64,000 bases of DNA from Exiguobacterium profundum (GCF_001909285.1 NZ_MRSV01000001.1:1073331-1137330); one strand, 5' to 3'. Positions 9,278 to 19,119 are shown, counted from the first letter of the stretch. Program-made: numbers and translations. Notes: generated from the sequence alone by a model not told the origin.

Positions 9278-10036
9278 TTACGCCGTATGACTCATGAACC
9301 GAAGTCGTTTCGACGCCATATACAGGGATAGGATGACGACAACGGTTCCGGTCACAATCGGCCACACGAGATTCACTTCTGTCAAGAACATCTGACTCGA
9401 TAGTGGACCGAGCATCCATGGCATCCAATCGAGGTCGACCCAGCCGATGAGGAGCGACATGACGAAATGAAGACCGAGCGTCAAGACGACCGCAACGACA
9501 CCGCTCTCGATCATCGCAGCGAGGAGAATGAAGATGGAGAGCTGAACGACAAAATGAAAGACAAGAAGTGCTGTAGATATGAGAAATGCGGTTACATCAA
9601 ACGCCTCGAAAAGAATAACCGTATAGTAAGCGGCCGCTAATTGGGCGAGTACGAGACCACCGACCGTCAATAGGACGTAATGTGCCCATTTACTGATAAC
9701 GATGCGAGACGTCGGGATTTGTAACGACTTGAGCCAAGCGAGCGTTCCGTTCGTCCGCTCATGACTGAACGTATGCATCGCCGACAACAAGACGACGAGA
9801 AGACCGATTTGGCGAAGCTGTTCACTGACTGAAATCAACACTTCTTCTGGTGTCGGTGTCGGGAGATCAATCACGGCGCCGTCCGGTAAATTGCCACCGG
9901 AAGCGAGGATATCTGGTAGGAAATAGAGCGTGAGCGGTTGCATCGAGGCAAGGAGCATGAGCACGATTGGGATCCAAATGAGTCGTTTGTTCGACCATGA
10001 CTCTCGCCATTCCTGTTTAAAGATTGCGGTACGCAT
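9278..10036 (-). CDS. ABC-2 type transporter permease
   Basis: 252 residues with about six hydrophobic segments (first at 20-40, others between 70 and 245) and no catalytic motif. Its ATG overlaps the stop of the upstream ATPase by one base (TGATG), so the two are translationally coupled. Topology and partner fit an ABC-2 permease of the NosY/YxlG group. With the 68-residue membrane protein upstream, this resembles the YxlE-YxlF-YxlG arrangement of Bacilli, where it accompanies sigY control; no sigma or anti-sigma gene is present here. Substrate unknown. Confidence 0.85.
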   Translation of the reverse strand: MRTAIFKQEWRESWSNKRLIWIPIVLMLLASMQPLTLYFLPDILASGGNLPDGAVIDLPTPTPEEVLISVSEQLRQIGLLVVLLSAMHTFSHERTNGTLAWLKSLQIPTSRIVISKWAHYVLLTVGGLVLAQLAAAYYTVILFEAFDVTAFLISTALLVFHFVVQLSIFILLAAMIESGVVAVVLTLGLHFVMSLLIGWVDLDWMPWMLGPLSSQMFLTEVNLVWPIVTGTVVVILSLYMASKRLRFMSHTA

Positions 10037-10884
10037 CAGGCGTTCACCTCCAAGAATAAAGATTCGAGTGACGGGTGCCCGACGTGTAGTGATTGGATGA
10101 TGAGATTCCGTTCCAGGATGCGCCGCAAAATCGCCCGTTCGGCGAGATTCCGGTCCGTTGACTCAAACGTCCACGTCGAACCACGTTTGGTTGTTCGGGT
10201 CACGCCTTCTAACTGCGTCCAGTCTGCATCGGTCGTCCCATCGTCAAAGAGACGTAGCTCAATGGTCGACTTCGAACCGAGCAGGTCGGTCACGGTTCCT
10301 TCCATGAGCAATTTGCCTTGTCGAAGCAGGAGCACCCAGTCACTTGCCTCTTCGGCATCCGGCAGGACGTGCGTCGAGTACAGGATCATTCGCTCTCGTT
10401 TCAAGTCACTCAATAGATCGAGTACTTCTCGTCGACCGCGTGGGTCGAGTGCCGAGACCGGTTCATCGAGCAGTAAGAGTTCCGGGTCATGGACGAGCGC
10501 TTGGGCGATCCCGAGACGCTGTCGCATCCCTCCCGATAAGTTCGCTGCCGGCCGGTCGACCGGTTCGAGCCCGACTCGTTTCAATAGTTGAATCGGCTCG
10601 ACGTGTTTGGTCCCCGTCAATTCAGCGGCATACCGAATCGTCTCAACGGGAGTCAACGATGGATAGAGGGCAGGGCGCTGAGGCAAATAGCCGATCCGAA
10701 TACGTTCGTGTCCGGTCATATCGCCACTTGTCGGTTCGGTGACGCGGGCGAGCAAGTTCAAAAGCGTCGTCTTCCCGGCACCGTTTTCTCCAAGGAGGGA
10801 CGTGCAACCCGGTCGTAATTCGAAACTGACATCATCGAGCGCCGTGAAGGCGCCGAATCGCTTCGTTACATGTGTGATTTTCAT
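10036..10884 (-). CDS. ABC transporter ATP-binding protein (YxlF-like)
   Basis: 282 residues from the ATG at 10884, which overlaps the stop of the upstream membrane gene (ATGA). Upstream in-frame starts would run into that gene. Walker A GENGAGKTT, Q-loop IGYLPQRPALYP, signature NLSGGMRQRL, Walker B LLLLDEP and a switch His in ILYSTHVLPDAEE are intact. The C-terminal ~70 residues are the variable accessory domain of DrrA/CcmA-type exporters. It powers the permease encoded directly downstream. Confidence 0.92.
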   Translation of the reverse strand: MKITHVTKRFGAFTALDDVSFELRPGCTSLLGENGAGKTTLLNLLARVTEPTSGDMTGHERIRIGYLPQRPALYPSLTPVETIRYAAELTGTKHVEPIQLLKRVGLEPVDRPAANLSGGMRQRLGIAQALVHDPELLLLDEPVSALDPRGRREVLDLLSDLKRERMILYSTHVLPDAEEASDWVLLLRQGKLLMEGTVTDLLGSKSTIELRLFDDGTTDADWTQLEGVTRTTKRGSTWTFESTDRNLAERAILRRILERNLIIQSLHVGHPSLESLFLEVNA

Positions 10885-11087
10885 CGCGGAGTCCGTCCCC
10901 ATAAGAAGTATACGATTGGGCCTAGTATGTTGATGAAGACGATGACGAGAAGCCATACCCATTTCGGACCGTTCGTCACGTCACGTTTGAACAAGTCAAT
11001 CAAGGCGACGACGAGCAGGATGAGTTGCAAAATCAAAACAGGTAGTAAGATAAGAAAAAGTGTATTCGGGTCATTTGCGATGTCCAT
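10881..11087 (-). CDS. PLDc_N-domain small membrane protein (YxlE-like)
   Basis: 68 residues with two membrane helices (about 10-30 and 42-62) and the PLDc_N signature NGPKWVWLLVIVF...GPIVYFLWGR. It overlaps the ABC ATPase by four bases and is first in the three-gene operon. In Bacillus the similar YxlE acts as a negative regulator of an ECF sigma factor together with YxlD; that role here is speculative because no sigma gene is nearby. GGAGG precedes the ATG. Confidence 0.82.
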   Translation of the reverse strand: MDIANDPNTLFLILLPVLILQLILLVVALIDLFKRDVTNGPKWVWLLVIVFINILGPIVYFLWGRTPR

Positions 11088-11160
11088 CGCGAGAACCTCC
11101 TTTTGAATTAGCTGTCTTTAAAACATTCTACATGAAGGGTATGTCCCCTGTATGTGACAC

Positions 11161-11191
11161 AAAAAATCCCCATCTCACGACGGAGATGGGG
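11161..11191 (-). terminator. Terminator of uspA-like gene
   Basis: Minus strand CCCCATCTC / GAGATGGGG followed by ATTTTTTG. Confidence 0.85.
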
Positions 11192-11199
11192 ACGATGCG

Positions 11200-11613
11200 T
11201 CATTTCACTATAATGACAGGAGCGAGAGCTCGTTTGGCCAGTTTATGACTCACGCTACCGAGCACGAACTCTTGGAACGTGTTCAATCCACGTGATCCGA
11301 CGACGACGTATTCGTATGGTTCATGGTTCGCATATTTGACGAGCTCGACGTCCGGCTCCCCACGAAGTTCGATGTATTCGTAGGCAATGCCTTCTGCTTC
11401 CGTCAAATCGAACAGTGGCTTGAGCATCTGCTTTCGCTTCGTCTCCAAGTCGATTTTCCCTGTCGAATTGAGGGCCGCTTCTTTCGATTCCTTCGCACTG
11501 ATGACGTGCACGATATCAATCGATGCATTCGACGCCTTTGCGAGCTGAATCGCTTTTTCTAGCGCACGTTTCGAGTGGGCAGAACCATCTGCCGCTAAAA
11601 ATACCTTTCCCAT
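11200..11613 (-). CDS. Universal stress protein, UspA family
   Basis: 137 residues, the normal single-domain length. It starts MGKVFLAADGSAHSKRALEKA (the first ~15 residues carry the D13-like nucleotide contact) and ends with the ATP-binding loop VVGSRGLNTFQEFVLGSVS (G-2x-G-9x-G-S/T). Probably an ATP-binding Usp acting in the cytoplasm under stress. It lies next to the SulP-family gene on the same strand with a 70-bp gap, so the two may be co-transcribed; a strong terminator follows. Confidence 0.9.
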   Translation of the reverse strand: MGKVFLAADGSAHSKRALEKAIQLAKASNASIDIVHVISAKESKEAALNSTGKIDLETKRKQMLKPLFDLTEAEGIAYEYIELRGEPDVELVKYANHEPYEYVVVGSRGLNTFQEFVLGSVSHKLAKRALAPVIIVK

Positions 11614-11683
11614 GAAAAACTCCTCCTCTTTCGCACGTTCTACTTTTAGTATAGGTGATTTGGCGAAACGGGGAAATGATGAA

Positions 11684-13165
11684 TCAGTTCCCTGCGTTCG
11701 CGTCTTGTTGCTTCAAGTGAAGGGCGAGCGTGTTGAGCAGTTTTTCCGAGTCTTTGTTCAAGTTGAGCAGTTCCGGTTCAATTCCGACTTCCCGATATTT
11801 GAAGATGACCTTATCGATTGCCCCGATGGCGGAGTCGTCCCAAAGATGCGTGTTCGCAAAGTCGATGGTGACTGTTTGGATACCGGCTTCAGCATCCTCT
11901 GTCACGTCGAACTGATTGACGAATTCAGATGTCGAGGCGAAGAAGAGCTGACCGTTCACCATGTAATGAGCCTTGTCGGCATCGATCTTTCGCTCGAGAT
12001 CGATTTTTGAGATTTTAGCAGCGAAGAGAATTGCTGCTGTCAAAATCCCGGCGAGTACACCGAGTGACAAATCATGTGTGACGACGGTGACGAGTACGGT
12101 GACGAGCATGACGACCGTATCCGATTTTTGGGCGGTACGCATCGCTTTGAGCGAACCCCAGTCAAACGTCGCATAGGAGACGAAGAACATGACCCCGACG
12201 AGCGCGCCGACCGGAATCAGCATGAGCACGTCGCTGATTGTCATGATCATGACGAAGAGCGCGAGACCGGCTGTAAGTGTCGACAGACGTCCACGAGCAC
12301 CCGATGAGACATTGATGACCGATTGCCCAATCATCGCACATCCTGGCATCCCACCGAAGAACCCAGCAATGATGTTCGCAATCCCTTGTCCGCGCGATTC
12401 ACGGTTTTTGTTTGAGTCCGTTCCTGTCATATCGTCAACGATTTGTGCCGTCAAGAGCGACTCGATCAATCCGACGAATGCGAGGGAAATCGAGTAAGGA
12501 AGAATGATCAACAACGTTTCAAACGTCAACGGGACGTTCGGGAATAAAAATTCCGGGAGTGTTGCTGAGATTGTTCCCATGTCTCCGATATTTTTCGTAT
12601 CGAGTCCGAGTGTGATGGCTAAAATCGTCATGACGACGATGGCGACAAGTGGTGCAGGGATGGCTTTTGTGACTCGTGGAAATAAGAAGATAATGGCGAG
12701 TGACGCGGCGACGATTGCCCAGATGATCCAGCTTTCCCCTTCAAAGTTGGATAGTTGCGCTTGAAAAATCAGAATGGCAAGCGCATTGACAAAGCCAACC
12801 ATGACGGCGCGTGGAATGAACTTCATTAAGCGGGCGATGCCGAGATAACCGAGTACGATTTGAATGACACCCGTTAGAATCCCAGCGGCCAGCAAATATT
12901 GAAGACCATGGTCGGCGACGAGTGAGACGATGACGAGCGCCATCGCACCGGTCGCAGCCGAAATCATCGCAGGGCGACCGCCTGCGATTGAAATCACCAT
13001 GGCGATGATGAACGAAGCATAGAGCCCGACCATCGGGTTGACGCCAGCGATGAGTGAGAACGCGATCGCCTCAGGGATGAGGGCGAGAGCGACAACAATC
13101 CCCGCAAGGACGTCTGCTCGGACGTTACCGAGCCAGTCTTGTTTGATTGTATTCATTTTTTCCAA
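11684..13165 (-). CDS. SulP family anion permease with STAS domain
   Basis: 493 residues from a TTG at 13165, preferred because GAGGTG stands eight bases upstream; the ATG nine bases further in is a fallback. About 10-12 membrane helices (20-390) include SulP landmarks: [37 protein letters not shown] and the [19 protein letters not shown] loop. The C-terminus (about 395-490) is a STAS domain with the strand [20 protein letters not shown]. SulP proteins carry sulfate, bicarbonate or other anions; the short N-terminus and QSVIN motif resemble BicA/YchM-like members. Transported ion not predictable. Divergent from arsR. Confidence 0.9.
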   Translation of the reverse strand: MEKMNTIKQDWLGNVRADVLAGIVVALALIPEAIAFSLIAGVNPMVGLYASFIIAMVISIAGGRPAMISAATGAMALVIVSLVADHGLQYLLAAGILTGVIQIVLGYLGIARLMKFIPRAVMVGFVNALAILIFQAQLSNFEGESWIIWAIVAASLAIIFLFPRVTKAIPAPLVAIVVMTILAITLGLDTKNIGDMGTISATLPEFLFPNVPLTFETLLIILPYSISLAFVGLIESLLTAQIVDDMTGTDSNKNRESRGQGIANIIAGFFGGMPGCAMIGQSVINVSSGARGRLSTLTAGLALFVMIMTISDVLMLIPVGALVGVMFFVSYATFDWGSLKAMRTAQKSDTVVMLVTVLVTVVTHDLSLGVLAGILTAAILFAAKISKIDLERKIDADKAHYMVNGQLFFASTSEFVNQFDVTEDAEAGIQTVTIDFANTHLWDDSAIGAIDKVIFKYREVGIEPELLNLNKDSEKLLNTLALHLKQQDANAGN

Positions 13166-13338
13166 GAAGTTCACACCTCTCTTTATATTTTGACTTTGAT
13201 CTTCGAGTCTCACGAAGATCAAATGCCACATTATATGAAAGGAAATGTTCCAACGTTACGTGTTTTCACAACGTGTTTCATCATAACGGATTTTTTTTGA
13301 AATGTTTTTTGAATGAAGTTGAAAAGTATGGTAATTTC

Positions 13339-13354
13339 ATAACGGATACGTTAT
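13339..13354. promoter_or_regulatory. Candidate ArsR operator
   Basis: Inverted repeat ATAACG-gata-CGTTAT in the arsR leader, close to TTATATAAC that may be the -10. ArsR/SmtB repressors bind such imperfect AT-rich dyads overlapping promoters. Assignment rests on position and symmetry only. Confidence 0.45.
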
Positions 13355-13389
13355 ATAACAATTAGGTTATACAGGAAGGGGAAGTGGAA

Positions 13390-13707
13390 ATGTACACTGC
13401 AGAAGAATTAAGCAAAGTACTCAAGGTGCTCGGTGATCCGACTCGATTGACCATGCTGAAACAGATGGAAGCGGGAGAACAGTGTGCGTGTAGTTTCGTC
13501 GACTGTTTTGACATCTCACAGCCGGCAATCAGCCGTCATTTGAAGATGTTGCGTCAGGCTGGACTGTTATTAGAGCGCCGAGACAAACAATGGATCCACT
13601 ATCGATTGAATGAGACGAGCCCTTTTTATGGGATTGTCGTCGATTTGCTCGACAAGATTGAGACAATCGATGTGAGTTGCGACTGTGACACCGAATGTGC
13701 AATTTAA
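13390..13707 (+). CDS. arsR: ArsR family arsenic-responsive repressor
   Basis: 105 residues from the ATG at 13390 (GGAAGGGG nine bases upstream; the GTG two codons earlier is too close). Winged-helix ArsR fold: KVLKVLGDPTRLTML, recognition helix SQPAISRHLKMLRQAGL, wing RRDKQWIHYRL. A C-A-C pair in EQCACSFVDCF lies where E. coli-type ArsR binds As(III), with a third Cys nearby, and the C-terminus adds CDCDTEC. It leads the operon arsR-arsD-arsA-hesB-like-arsB-CoADR and presumably represses it. Confidence 0.93.
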   Translation: MYTAEELSKVLKVLGDPTRLTMLKQMEAGEQCACSFVDCFDISQPAISRHLKMLRQAGLLLERRDKQWIHYRLNETSPFYGIVVDLLDKIETIDVSCDCDTECAI

Positions 13708-13720
13708 GGAGGAGTCAACG

Positions 13721-14080
13721 ATGAAACTTGAAGTGTTTGAACCGGCAATGTGCTGTCCAACAGGATTATGTGGTCCATCCATCGATCCAGAACTGACGCG
13801 AGTGGCGACAATTCACTACGTGTTAAAACAGCGAGGCTTCGATGTTGCTCGTTATAATCTGGCATCGGAACCGAATCGATTCGTTGAAAATGTCAAGGTG
13901 CAAGCTGAAATTGCAAACGGGCTCGAGATGCTCCCGCTCACAGTAGTTGATAAAAAAATCGTAAAACGGGGTGCCTATTTAACAGATGAAGAAATTGCGG
14001 AGTTGACGGGACTACCGGTTGGCGCATTTGCCAAGAAAGATGGAGAAAAGCCGAAAGTTCGCATCTCACTGAAGAAATAA
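13721..14080 (+). CDS. arsD: ArsD arsenic metallochaperone
   Basis: 119 residues, normal ArsD length, starting at the ATG with GGAGG nine bases upstream (in-frame upstream codons lie in arsR). MKLEVFEPAMCCPTGLCG gives Cys11, Cys12 and Cys17, equivalent to the Cys12-13-18 triad that hands As(III) to ArsA. The thioredoxin-like body follows (LPLTVVDKKIVKRGAYLT). Thirteen bases separate it from arsR and 12 from arsA. Confidence 0.93.
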   Translation: MKLEVFEPAMCCPTGLCGPSIDPELTRVATIHYVLKQRGFDVARYNLASEPNRFVENVKVQAEIANGLEMLPLTVVDKKIVKRGAYLTDEEIAELTGLPVGAFAKKDGEKPKVRISLKK

Positions 14081-14092
14081 GGAGATATGCTC

Positions 14093-15850
14093 ATGAAGAC
14101 ATTTGATTTTCATACGATTGAACCGACCCGTTATGTGTTCTTGACCGGGAAAGGTGGCGTCGGGAAGACATCGACAGCGTCAAGCCTCGCCCTGACGCTC
14201 GCCGACCGTGGCAAGCGTGTCTTACTCGTTTCGACCGACCCGGCCAGTAATTTACAAGACGTGTTTGAGATGGAACTCGATGAGACGCCGCGCCTCGTTC
14301 CGGAAACAAAGCTTGCCATCGCCAACTTCGATCCCGAAGAAGCGGCAAAACAATATATGGAGCGCATGGTCGGACCTTATCGAGGTGTATTGCCGGACGT
14401 GGCCATTCAGTCGATGGAAGAGCAATTATCCGGTGCCTGTACGGTTGAGATTGCGGCATTCGACCAATTTACGGACTTGTTGACGTCCGTGTCAGCCCGT
14501 GAGACGTACGATCACGTCATCTTTGACACGGCACCGACCGGTCATACGTTGCGCCTACTCACCTTGCCGAGTGCATGGGATGAATTTTTGGAGACGAACA
14601 CGACAGGTGCGTCTTGCCTTGGTCCGCTTGCCGGTTTAGCTGACAAACAATTGCAGTACAAAAAGGCAGTTGAGACGCTCACTGATGGTAAAGAGACGAC
14701 ACTACTTCTCGTTGCCCGTCCCGAAACATCCACACTCATCGAAGCGGAGCGTGCCGCGACCGAACTTCGCGCCATCGGCATCGAGCGAATGCAGCTCATC
14801 GTCAACGGTCTTATCCAACAGGATGAAGGGGCAGACCGATACATGAAGCGGCTCATCGAGAGTCAGCAACAAGCACTCCGTGAACTTCCTGAAGGCATAA
14901 CTGACCTCGAGGCATTCAAACTTCCATATGCTTACGAAAATCTGATCGGTGTCTCTGCACTTCGGCGCTTTGTGAACGGAGAGACGGTCGCTGTCGCAGA
15001 TGCATGCTATGACTCGAGTCGTTACGGATCACTTGATCGACTCGTTGATGAGATTGAGGCGGACGGTCCAAGTGTCATCATGACGATGGGGAAAGGTGGC
15101 GTCGGGAAGACGACACTTGCTTCGCTGATTGCGGTCGCGCTTCATGAAAGAGGGCACTCTGTTCATTTGACGACGACGGATCCGGCAGCTCATGTCGCTT
15201 TCACGATTGGGACAAACATTGCAGATACGTTCACGGTCGATGCCATTGACCCGAAAGTTGAAATTGAGAGGTATCGACAGGATGTGTTCAAGGAAGCAGG
15301 GGACCTGAATGAAGAGCAACGTATGATGCTCGAAGAGGACCTGCGTTCGCCGTGCACCGAAGAAATCGCCGTTTTCCGTGCCTTTGCGAATCAGGTGGCG
15401 AAAGCGAAAGACCGTTTTGTCGTCATCGATACGGCACCGACCGGACACACGCTTCTTCTGTTAGATGCGACCGAGAGTTATCATCGCGAACTCGAACGCT
15501 CGACTGGCGTTGTCCCGGAAGCAGTCCGAGATTTGTTGCCGAAATTACGTGATCCGAAACAAACGCACGTCATCATCACGACCTTGCCTGAAGCGACGCC
15601 GGTATATGAAGCTGAACGACTCGTAGCAGATTTGAATCGGGCTAAGATTCTACCGTTCGCTTGGGTCGTTAATCAATCGTTCACGCCACTCGATGTCACG
15701 AGCAAACTATTGACCGCGAAAGTCGCGAATGAAGTCCTATGGCTCGAACGTGTGAACAGCTATCGGCGTCCGACGATACTCGCCTGGCAAGAACATTTGC
15801 CAGTCGGATATTCCGCGTTATCCCAACTATTGAAGGAGGAAGTGAAATGA
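14093..15850 (+). CDS. arsA: ArsA arsenite-transporting ATPase
   Basis: 585 residues, full two-domain ArsA length. Each half has a deviant Walker A (GKGGVGKTSTAS near residue 20; GKGGVGKTTLAS near 335) and the signal sequence DTAPTGHTLRLL / DTAPTGHTLLLL. The metal-site cysteines fit LSGACTVEIA and LRSPCTEEIA plus Cys in TGASCLG. It energises ArsB and is fed by ArsD. Start: the second ATG (14093) with GGAG eight bases upstream. Stop overlaps the next gene (ATGA). Confidence 0.95.
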   Translation: MKTFDFHTIEPTRYVFLTGKGGVGKTSTASSLALTLADRGKRVLLVSTDPASNLQDVFEMELDETPRLVPETKLAIANFDPEEAAKQYMERMVGPYRGVLPDVAIQSMEEQLSGACTVEIAAFDQFTDLLTSVSARETYDHVIFDTAPTGHTLRLLTLPSAWDEFLETNTTGASCLGPLAGLADKQLQYKKAVETLTDGKETTLLLVARPETSTLIEAERAATELRAIGIERMQLIVNGLIQQDEGADRYMKRLIESQQQALRELPEGITDLEAFKLPYAYENLIGVSALRRFVNGETVAVADACYDSSRYGSLDRLVDEIEADGPSVIMTMGKGGVGKTTLASLIAVALHERGHSVHLTTTDPAAHVAFTIGTNIADTFTVDAIDPKVEIERYRQDVFKEAGDLNEEQRMMLEEDLRSPCTEEIAVFRAFANQVAKAKDRFVVIDTAPTGHTLLLLDATESYHRELERSTGVVPEAVRDLLPKLRDPKQTHVIITTLPEATPVYEAERLVADLNRAKILPFAWVVNQSFTPLDVTSKLLTAKVANEVLWLERVNSYRRPTILAWQEHLPVGYSALSQLLKEEVK

Positions 15851-16125
15851 ACATCACGAATGAAGCCATCGATTACTTAAAAACAGCGCTAGAGGAGGAG
15901 CAGACAAAATCGGTCCGCATCATCACGGAGGCCGGTTGCTGTGGACCGACACTAGGTTTGGCCGTAGCGACACCGGAAGCGACCGATGAGGTGAAGCACT
16001 TCGACGACCTTACGTTTGCCGTGGCGAACGAAGCTACAGCGTTGTCCGCAAACGTCACGCTCGACGTTGAATCAACAGAAGAGGGAATGACACTCGTATT
16101 GCACGGTTTGCAGCCGAGTTGCTAA
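15847..16125 (+). CDS. HesB/IscA-like protein in ars operon
   Basis: 92 residues, from an ATG overlapping the arsA stop with GGAGGAAG upstream. It resembles the HesB/IscA A-type fold: an N-terminal helix (ITNEAIDYLKTALEEE) then strands around ITEAGCCGPTLGLAV, with a C-terminal LQPSC. A Cys-Cys pair plus a terminal Cys replaces the classical C-x60-C-x-C set, so iron-sulfur scaffolding is uncertain. Proteins of this type occur in other ars operons and include selenocysteine forms at the CC position. A role in As(III) or persulfide binding is inferred from context. Confidence 0.78.
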   Translation: MNITNEAIDYLKTALEEEQTKSVRIITEAGCCGPTLGLAVATPEATDEVKHFDDLTFAVANEATALSANVTLDVESTEEGMTLVLHGLQPSC

Positions 16126-16157
16126 AAAATAAATAGAGATTATTGGAGGATTACATT

Positions 16158-17444
16158 GTGCAGTGGATTGCTAGTTTAATTTTTCTTGTGACGTTTTTCC
16201 TCATCATCAAGCAACCGAAAGGCCTCGGCATCGGTTACTCGGCGATGGGGATGGCTGTCATCGCTCTCGTTTCGGGCGTCGTCAATCTTGATGACGTCGG
16301 AACGGTATGGGGCATCATTTGGAACGCGACGTTCACCTTTATCGCAATCATCATCATTTCACTCATTTTAGATGAGATTGGATTCTTTGAATGGGCCGCG
16401 TTACACATGGCGCGAATCGCCAAAGGCGGCGGGGTGAAACTCTTCGTTTATATCACACTACTCGGTGCCCTCGTCGCAGCATTGTTTGCGAACGACGGGG
16501 CGGCGCTGATCTTGACACCGATTGTCTTGGCGATGGTCCGGGCTCTCAAACTGCCGGATGCGGTCGTCTTGGCATACGTTATGGCATCGGGATTCATCGC
16601 CGATACGGCAAGTCTTCCATTCATCGTCTCGAACCTCGTCAACATTGTCTCAGCCGACTTCTTTGGTATCGGGTTCGCCGAGTACGCCGCGCGGATGGTA
16701 TTCGTGAACGTGTTCGCGGTCGCGGGGAGTCTGCTCGTGTTGTACCTTTATTTCAAAAAAGATATCCCGAAACAGTATGACGCCTCACAGTTGGCTGAAC
16801 CTTCGTCCGTCATTAAAGATCATACGATGTTCCGCTTATCCTGGATTGTACTCGGTTTACTGGTCATCGGGTACTTCACGAGTGATTTAGTCGAGATCCC
16901 CGTTTCGCTCGTCGCGGGTGTCATCGCCTTGTTCTTCCTCGTGATGGCGAACCGCTCGTCAGCGGTCCAGACGATGCAAGTCATCAAAGGTGCACCGTGG
17001 GCCATCGTCTTCTTCTCGCTCGGGATGTATATTGTCGTCTACGGTTTACAAAATGCCGGACTCACTCAAGTATTGGCGAACTTTATCGATTGGTTCGCGG
17101 TTAACAGCTTCAGTGCCACGTTCGGGATGGGCTTTTTGGCCGCCATCTTGTCATCGGTCATGAACAATATGCCGACCGTCATGATTGATGCGCTCGCCAT
17201 CGACTTGACGCATACGACCGGACAGATTCGGGAAGCGTTAATCTATGCGAACGTCATTGGTTCCGATCTCGGTCCAAAGATTACCCCGATTGGGTCGCTA
17301 GCGACGCTTCTATGGCTCCACGTCCTTCGTACGAAAGGCCTCAAAATCGGATGGGGGCAGTACTTTAAAGTCGGGATCATCTTGACGATTCCGACATTGG
17401 CTATCACGTTGCTCGGCCTATACATCAGCTTATTACTTTATTGA
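16158..17444 (+). CDS. arsB: ArsB-type arsenite efflux permease
   Basis: 428 residues from the GTG at 16158, which has TTGGAGGA seven bases upstream. About 11-12 membrane helices and ArsB/ion-transporter-superfamily signatures: [42 protein letters not shown] and [20 protein letters not shown]. With ArsA it would form an ATP-driven arsenite pump; alone it uses the membrane potential. Thirty-two bases from the HesB-like gene and 14 from the reductase, inside the operon. Confidence 0.94.
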   Translation: MQWIASLIFLVTFFLIIKQPKGLGIGYSAMGMAVIALVSGVVNLDDVGTVWGIIWNATFTFIAIIIISLILDEIGFFEWAALHMARIAKGGGVKLFVYITLLGALVAALFANDGAALILTPIVLAMVRALKLPDAVVLAYVMASGFIADTASLPFIVSNLVNIVSADFFGIGFAEYAARMVFVNVFAVAGSLLVLYLYFKKDIPKQYDASQLAEPSSVIKDHTMFRLSWIVLGLLVIGYFTSDLVEIPVSLVAGVIALFFLVMANRSSAVQTMQVIKGAPWAIVFFSLGMYIVVYGLQNAGLTQVLANFIDWFAVNSFSATFGMGFLAAILSSVMNNMPTVMIDALAIDLTHTTGQIREALIYANVIGSDLGPKITPIGSLATLLWLHVLRTKGLKIGWGQYFKVGIILTIPTLAITLLGLYISLLLY

Positions 17445-17458
17445 GGAGTGGATTATAT

Positions 17459-19117
17459 ATGAAACTAGTCATCATCGGTTCAGTCGCTGCAGGGACATCG
17501 GTTGCGGCGAAAGCGCGTCGGAACAACGAAGACGCACAAATCACGATTTACGATCGAGATTACGATATATCGTACTCTGGTTGTGGGATTCCTTACTACG
17601 TTGGCGGAGAAGTCGAGTCACGTGACGATTTGACACCGCGCGATGCGGCCTTCTTCAAGAAGCGCTACAACATCGACGTCATGACACGCCATAACGTCAC
17701 AGCTGTCGACAAAGACGCGAAGACGGTGACGGTTGAAAACTTAGAGACGGGTGTCACGTTCACGGACTCATATGATGTCCTCGTCCTTGCGACGGGAGCG
17801 TCGAGCATCATCCCACCGATTCCAGGGGTGAAGTCGGACAACGTCTTCCCGATTCGAAACATCCAACATGCGGAGGCGACACGCTCCTTCGTCGATTCGA
17901 CAGACCCGAAACATGCGACAATCATCGGAGCCGGCTTCATCGGTCTAGAGATGGCGGAACAGTTGAAGCTTCGTGGTGTGGACGTGACCATTATCGAGCG
18001 CGTGCCGCAAGTGATGCCACCACTCGACAAGGATATGGCGTGTCGCGTTGAGGAACACCTCGAGAAGAACGGAATCGAGCTCATGCTCGGAGAGACCGTT
18101 ACAGAACTTGTCGGTGACGGACACGTCGAACGGGTCGTCACGGAGAGTGGGAAGACGATTGAGACCGACCTCGTCATCTTGTCTGTCGGAGTCCGTCCGA
18201 ACGTCGAGCTCGCCATGAACATGGGAGTCAAACTAGGTGAAACGGGTGCGATCGCCGTCAATGAGCGGATGGAGACGAACATCCCAGACGTCTATGCGGC
18301 AGGAGACGTCGCGGAGAGTTTCTCGATCGTGACAGGGAAACCGATTTGGCGTCCACTTGGTTCGACAGCGAACAAGATGGGGCGGACCGCCGGGGACGTC
18401 ATCACGGGCGGTCACCTCGAACATCGGGGCATCCTCGGAACGGGCATCTTCAAAGTGTTCGGACTTGCCGTCGCACAGACGGGTCTCGCCGAAAAAGAAG
18501 CACGCGAACTCGGATACGATATCGAGGTACTTCATAACACGAAACCGGATAAGCCTGCCTATATGGGTGGAAAAGATATGACGATTAAAGCGGTCGCCGA
18601 TCGTGCGACGCGTCAACTGCTCGGTGTCCAAATCGTTGGATTTGAAGGAGTCGACAAACGAATCGACGTCTTCGTCACGGCCATCACCCTTAAGGCGAAA
18701 GTGGACGACTTGTTCCATCTCGACCTCGCCTACGCACCACCGTTCTCGACGACGAAAGACCCGGTCATGTATACGGGGATGGTGCTTTCGAACAGTATCG
18801 ACAAGGCGGCTCGACTCATCACGCCGGCCGAACTTCAGGCACGAATCGATGCCGGGGAAGACATGCAAATCATCGATACGCGGAAAGCAGCACAGTTCGA
18901 GAAGGCGTGTGTCGATTGTGCGGTCAACGTCCCACTCGGTAACCTTCGGGAAGCGGCGAAAGACATGGACAAGGACAAACCGACCGTTGTTTACTGTAAC
19001 GGAGGCGTGACGGGCAACGCGGCACAGAACGTGCTCCGTAACCTCGGATTCACCGATGTGTACAACTTGTCAGGTGGAAATAAGAATTATCAGTTGTTCA
19101 AAAAATACGGGAACTAA
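17459..19117 (+). CDS. CoA-disulfide reductase - rhodanese fusion
   Basis: 552 residues. N-terminal FAD-binding site MKLVIIGSVAAGTSVA, the single redox Cys42 in SYSGCGIPYYVGG as in CoA-disulfide reductases, NAD(P) fold IIGAGFIGLEMAEQL, and the second FAD motif DVYAAGDVAE. After ~450 residues a rhodanese domain follows with the loop VVYCNGGVTG (Cys persulfide candidate). Such fusions reduce CoA disulfides or persulfides/polysulfides. As the last gene of the ars operon it may keep thiols reduced or handle persulfides during arsenic stress; that is inference. ATG has GAGGAG upstream; a strong terminator follows. Confidence 0.9.
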   Translation: MKLVIIGSVAAGTSVAAKARRNNEDAQITIYDRDYDISYSGCGIPYYVGGEVESRDDLTPRDAAFFKKRYNIDVMTRHNVTAVDKDAKTVTVENLETGVTFTDSYDVLVLATGASSIIPPIPGVKSDNVFPIRNIQHAEATRSFVDSTDPKHATIIGAGFIGLEMAEQLKLRGVDVTIIERVPQVMPPLDKDMACRVEEHLEKNGIELMLGETVTELVGDGHVERVVTESGKTIETDLVILSVGVRPNVELAMNMGVKLGETGAIAVNERMETNIPDVYAAGDVAESFSIVTGKPIWRPLGSTANKMGRTAGDVITGGHLEHRGILGTGIFKVFGLAVAQTGLAEKEARELGYDIEVLHNTKPDKPAYMGGKDMTIKAVADRATRQLLGVQIVGFEGVDKRIDVFVTAITLKAKVDDLFHLDLAYAPPFSTTKDPVMYTGMVLSNSIDKAARLITPAELQARIDAGEDMQIIDTRKAAQFEKACVDCAVNVPLGNLREAAKDMDKDKPTVVYCNGGVTGNAAQNVLRNLGFTDVYNLSGGNKNYQLFKKYGN

Positions 19118-19119
19118 GC

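Noticed and set aside
9278-11087. Full sigY-type operon around the YxlEFG-like genes
   Set aside because: No ECF sigma factor or YxlC/D-like gene is adjacent; only the three-gene ABC part is supported.
18233-18868. 211-residue open frame on the minus strand within the CoA-disulfide-reductase gene
   Set aside because: It overlaps a strongly supported gene over its full length, has no ribosome site and low-complexity Arg/Asp composition typical of antisense frames in this genome.
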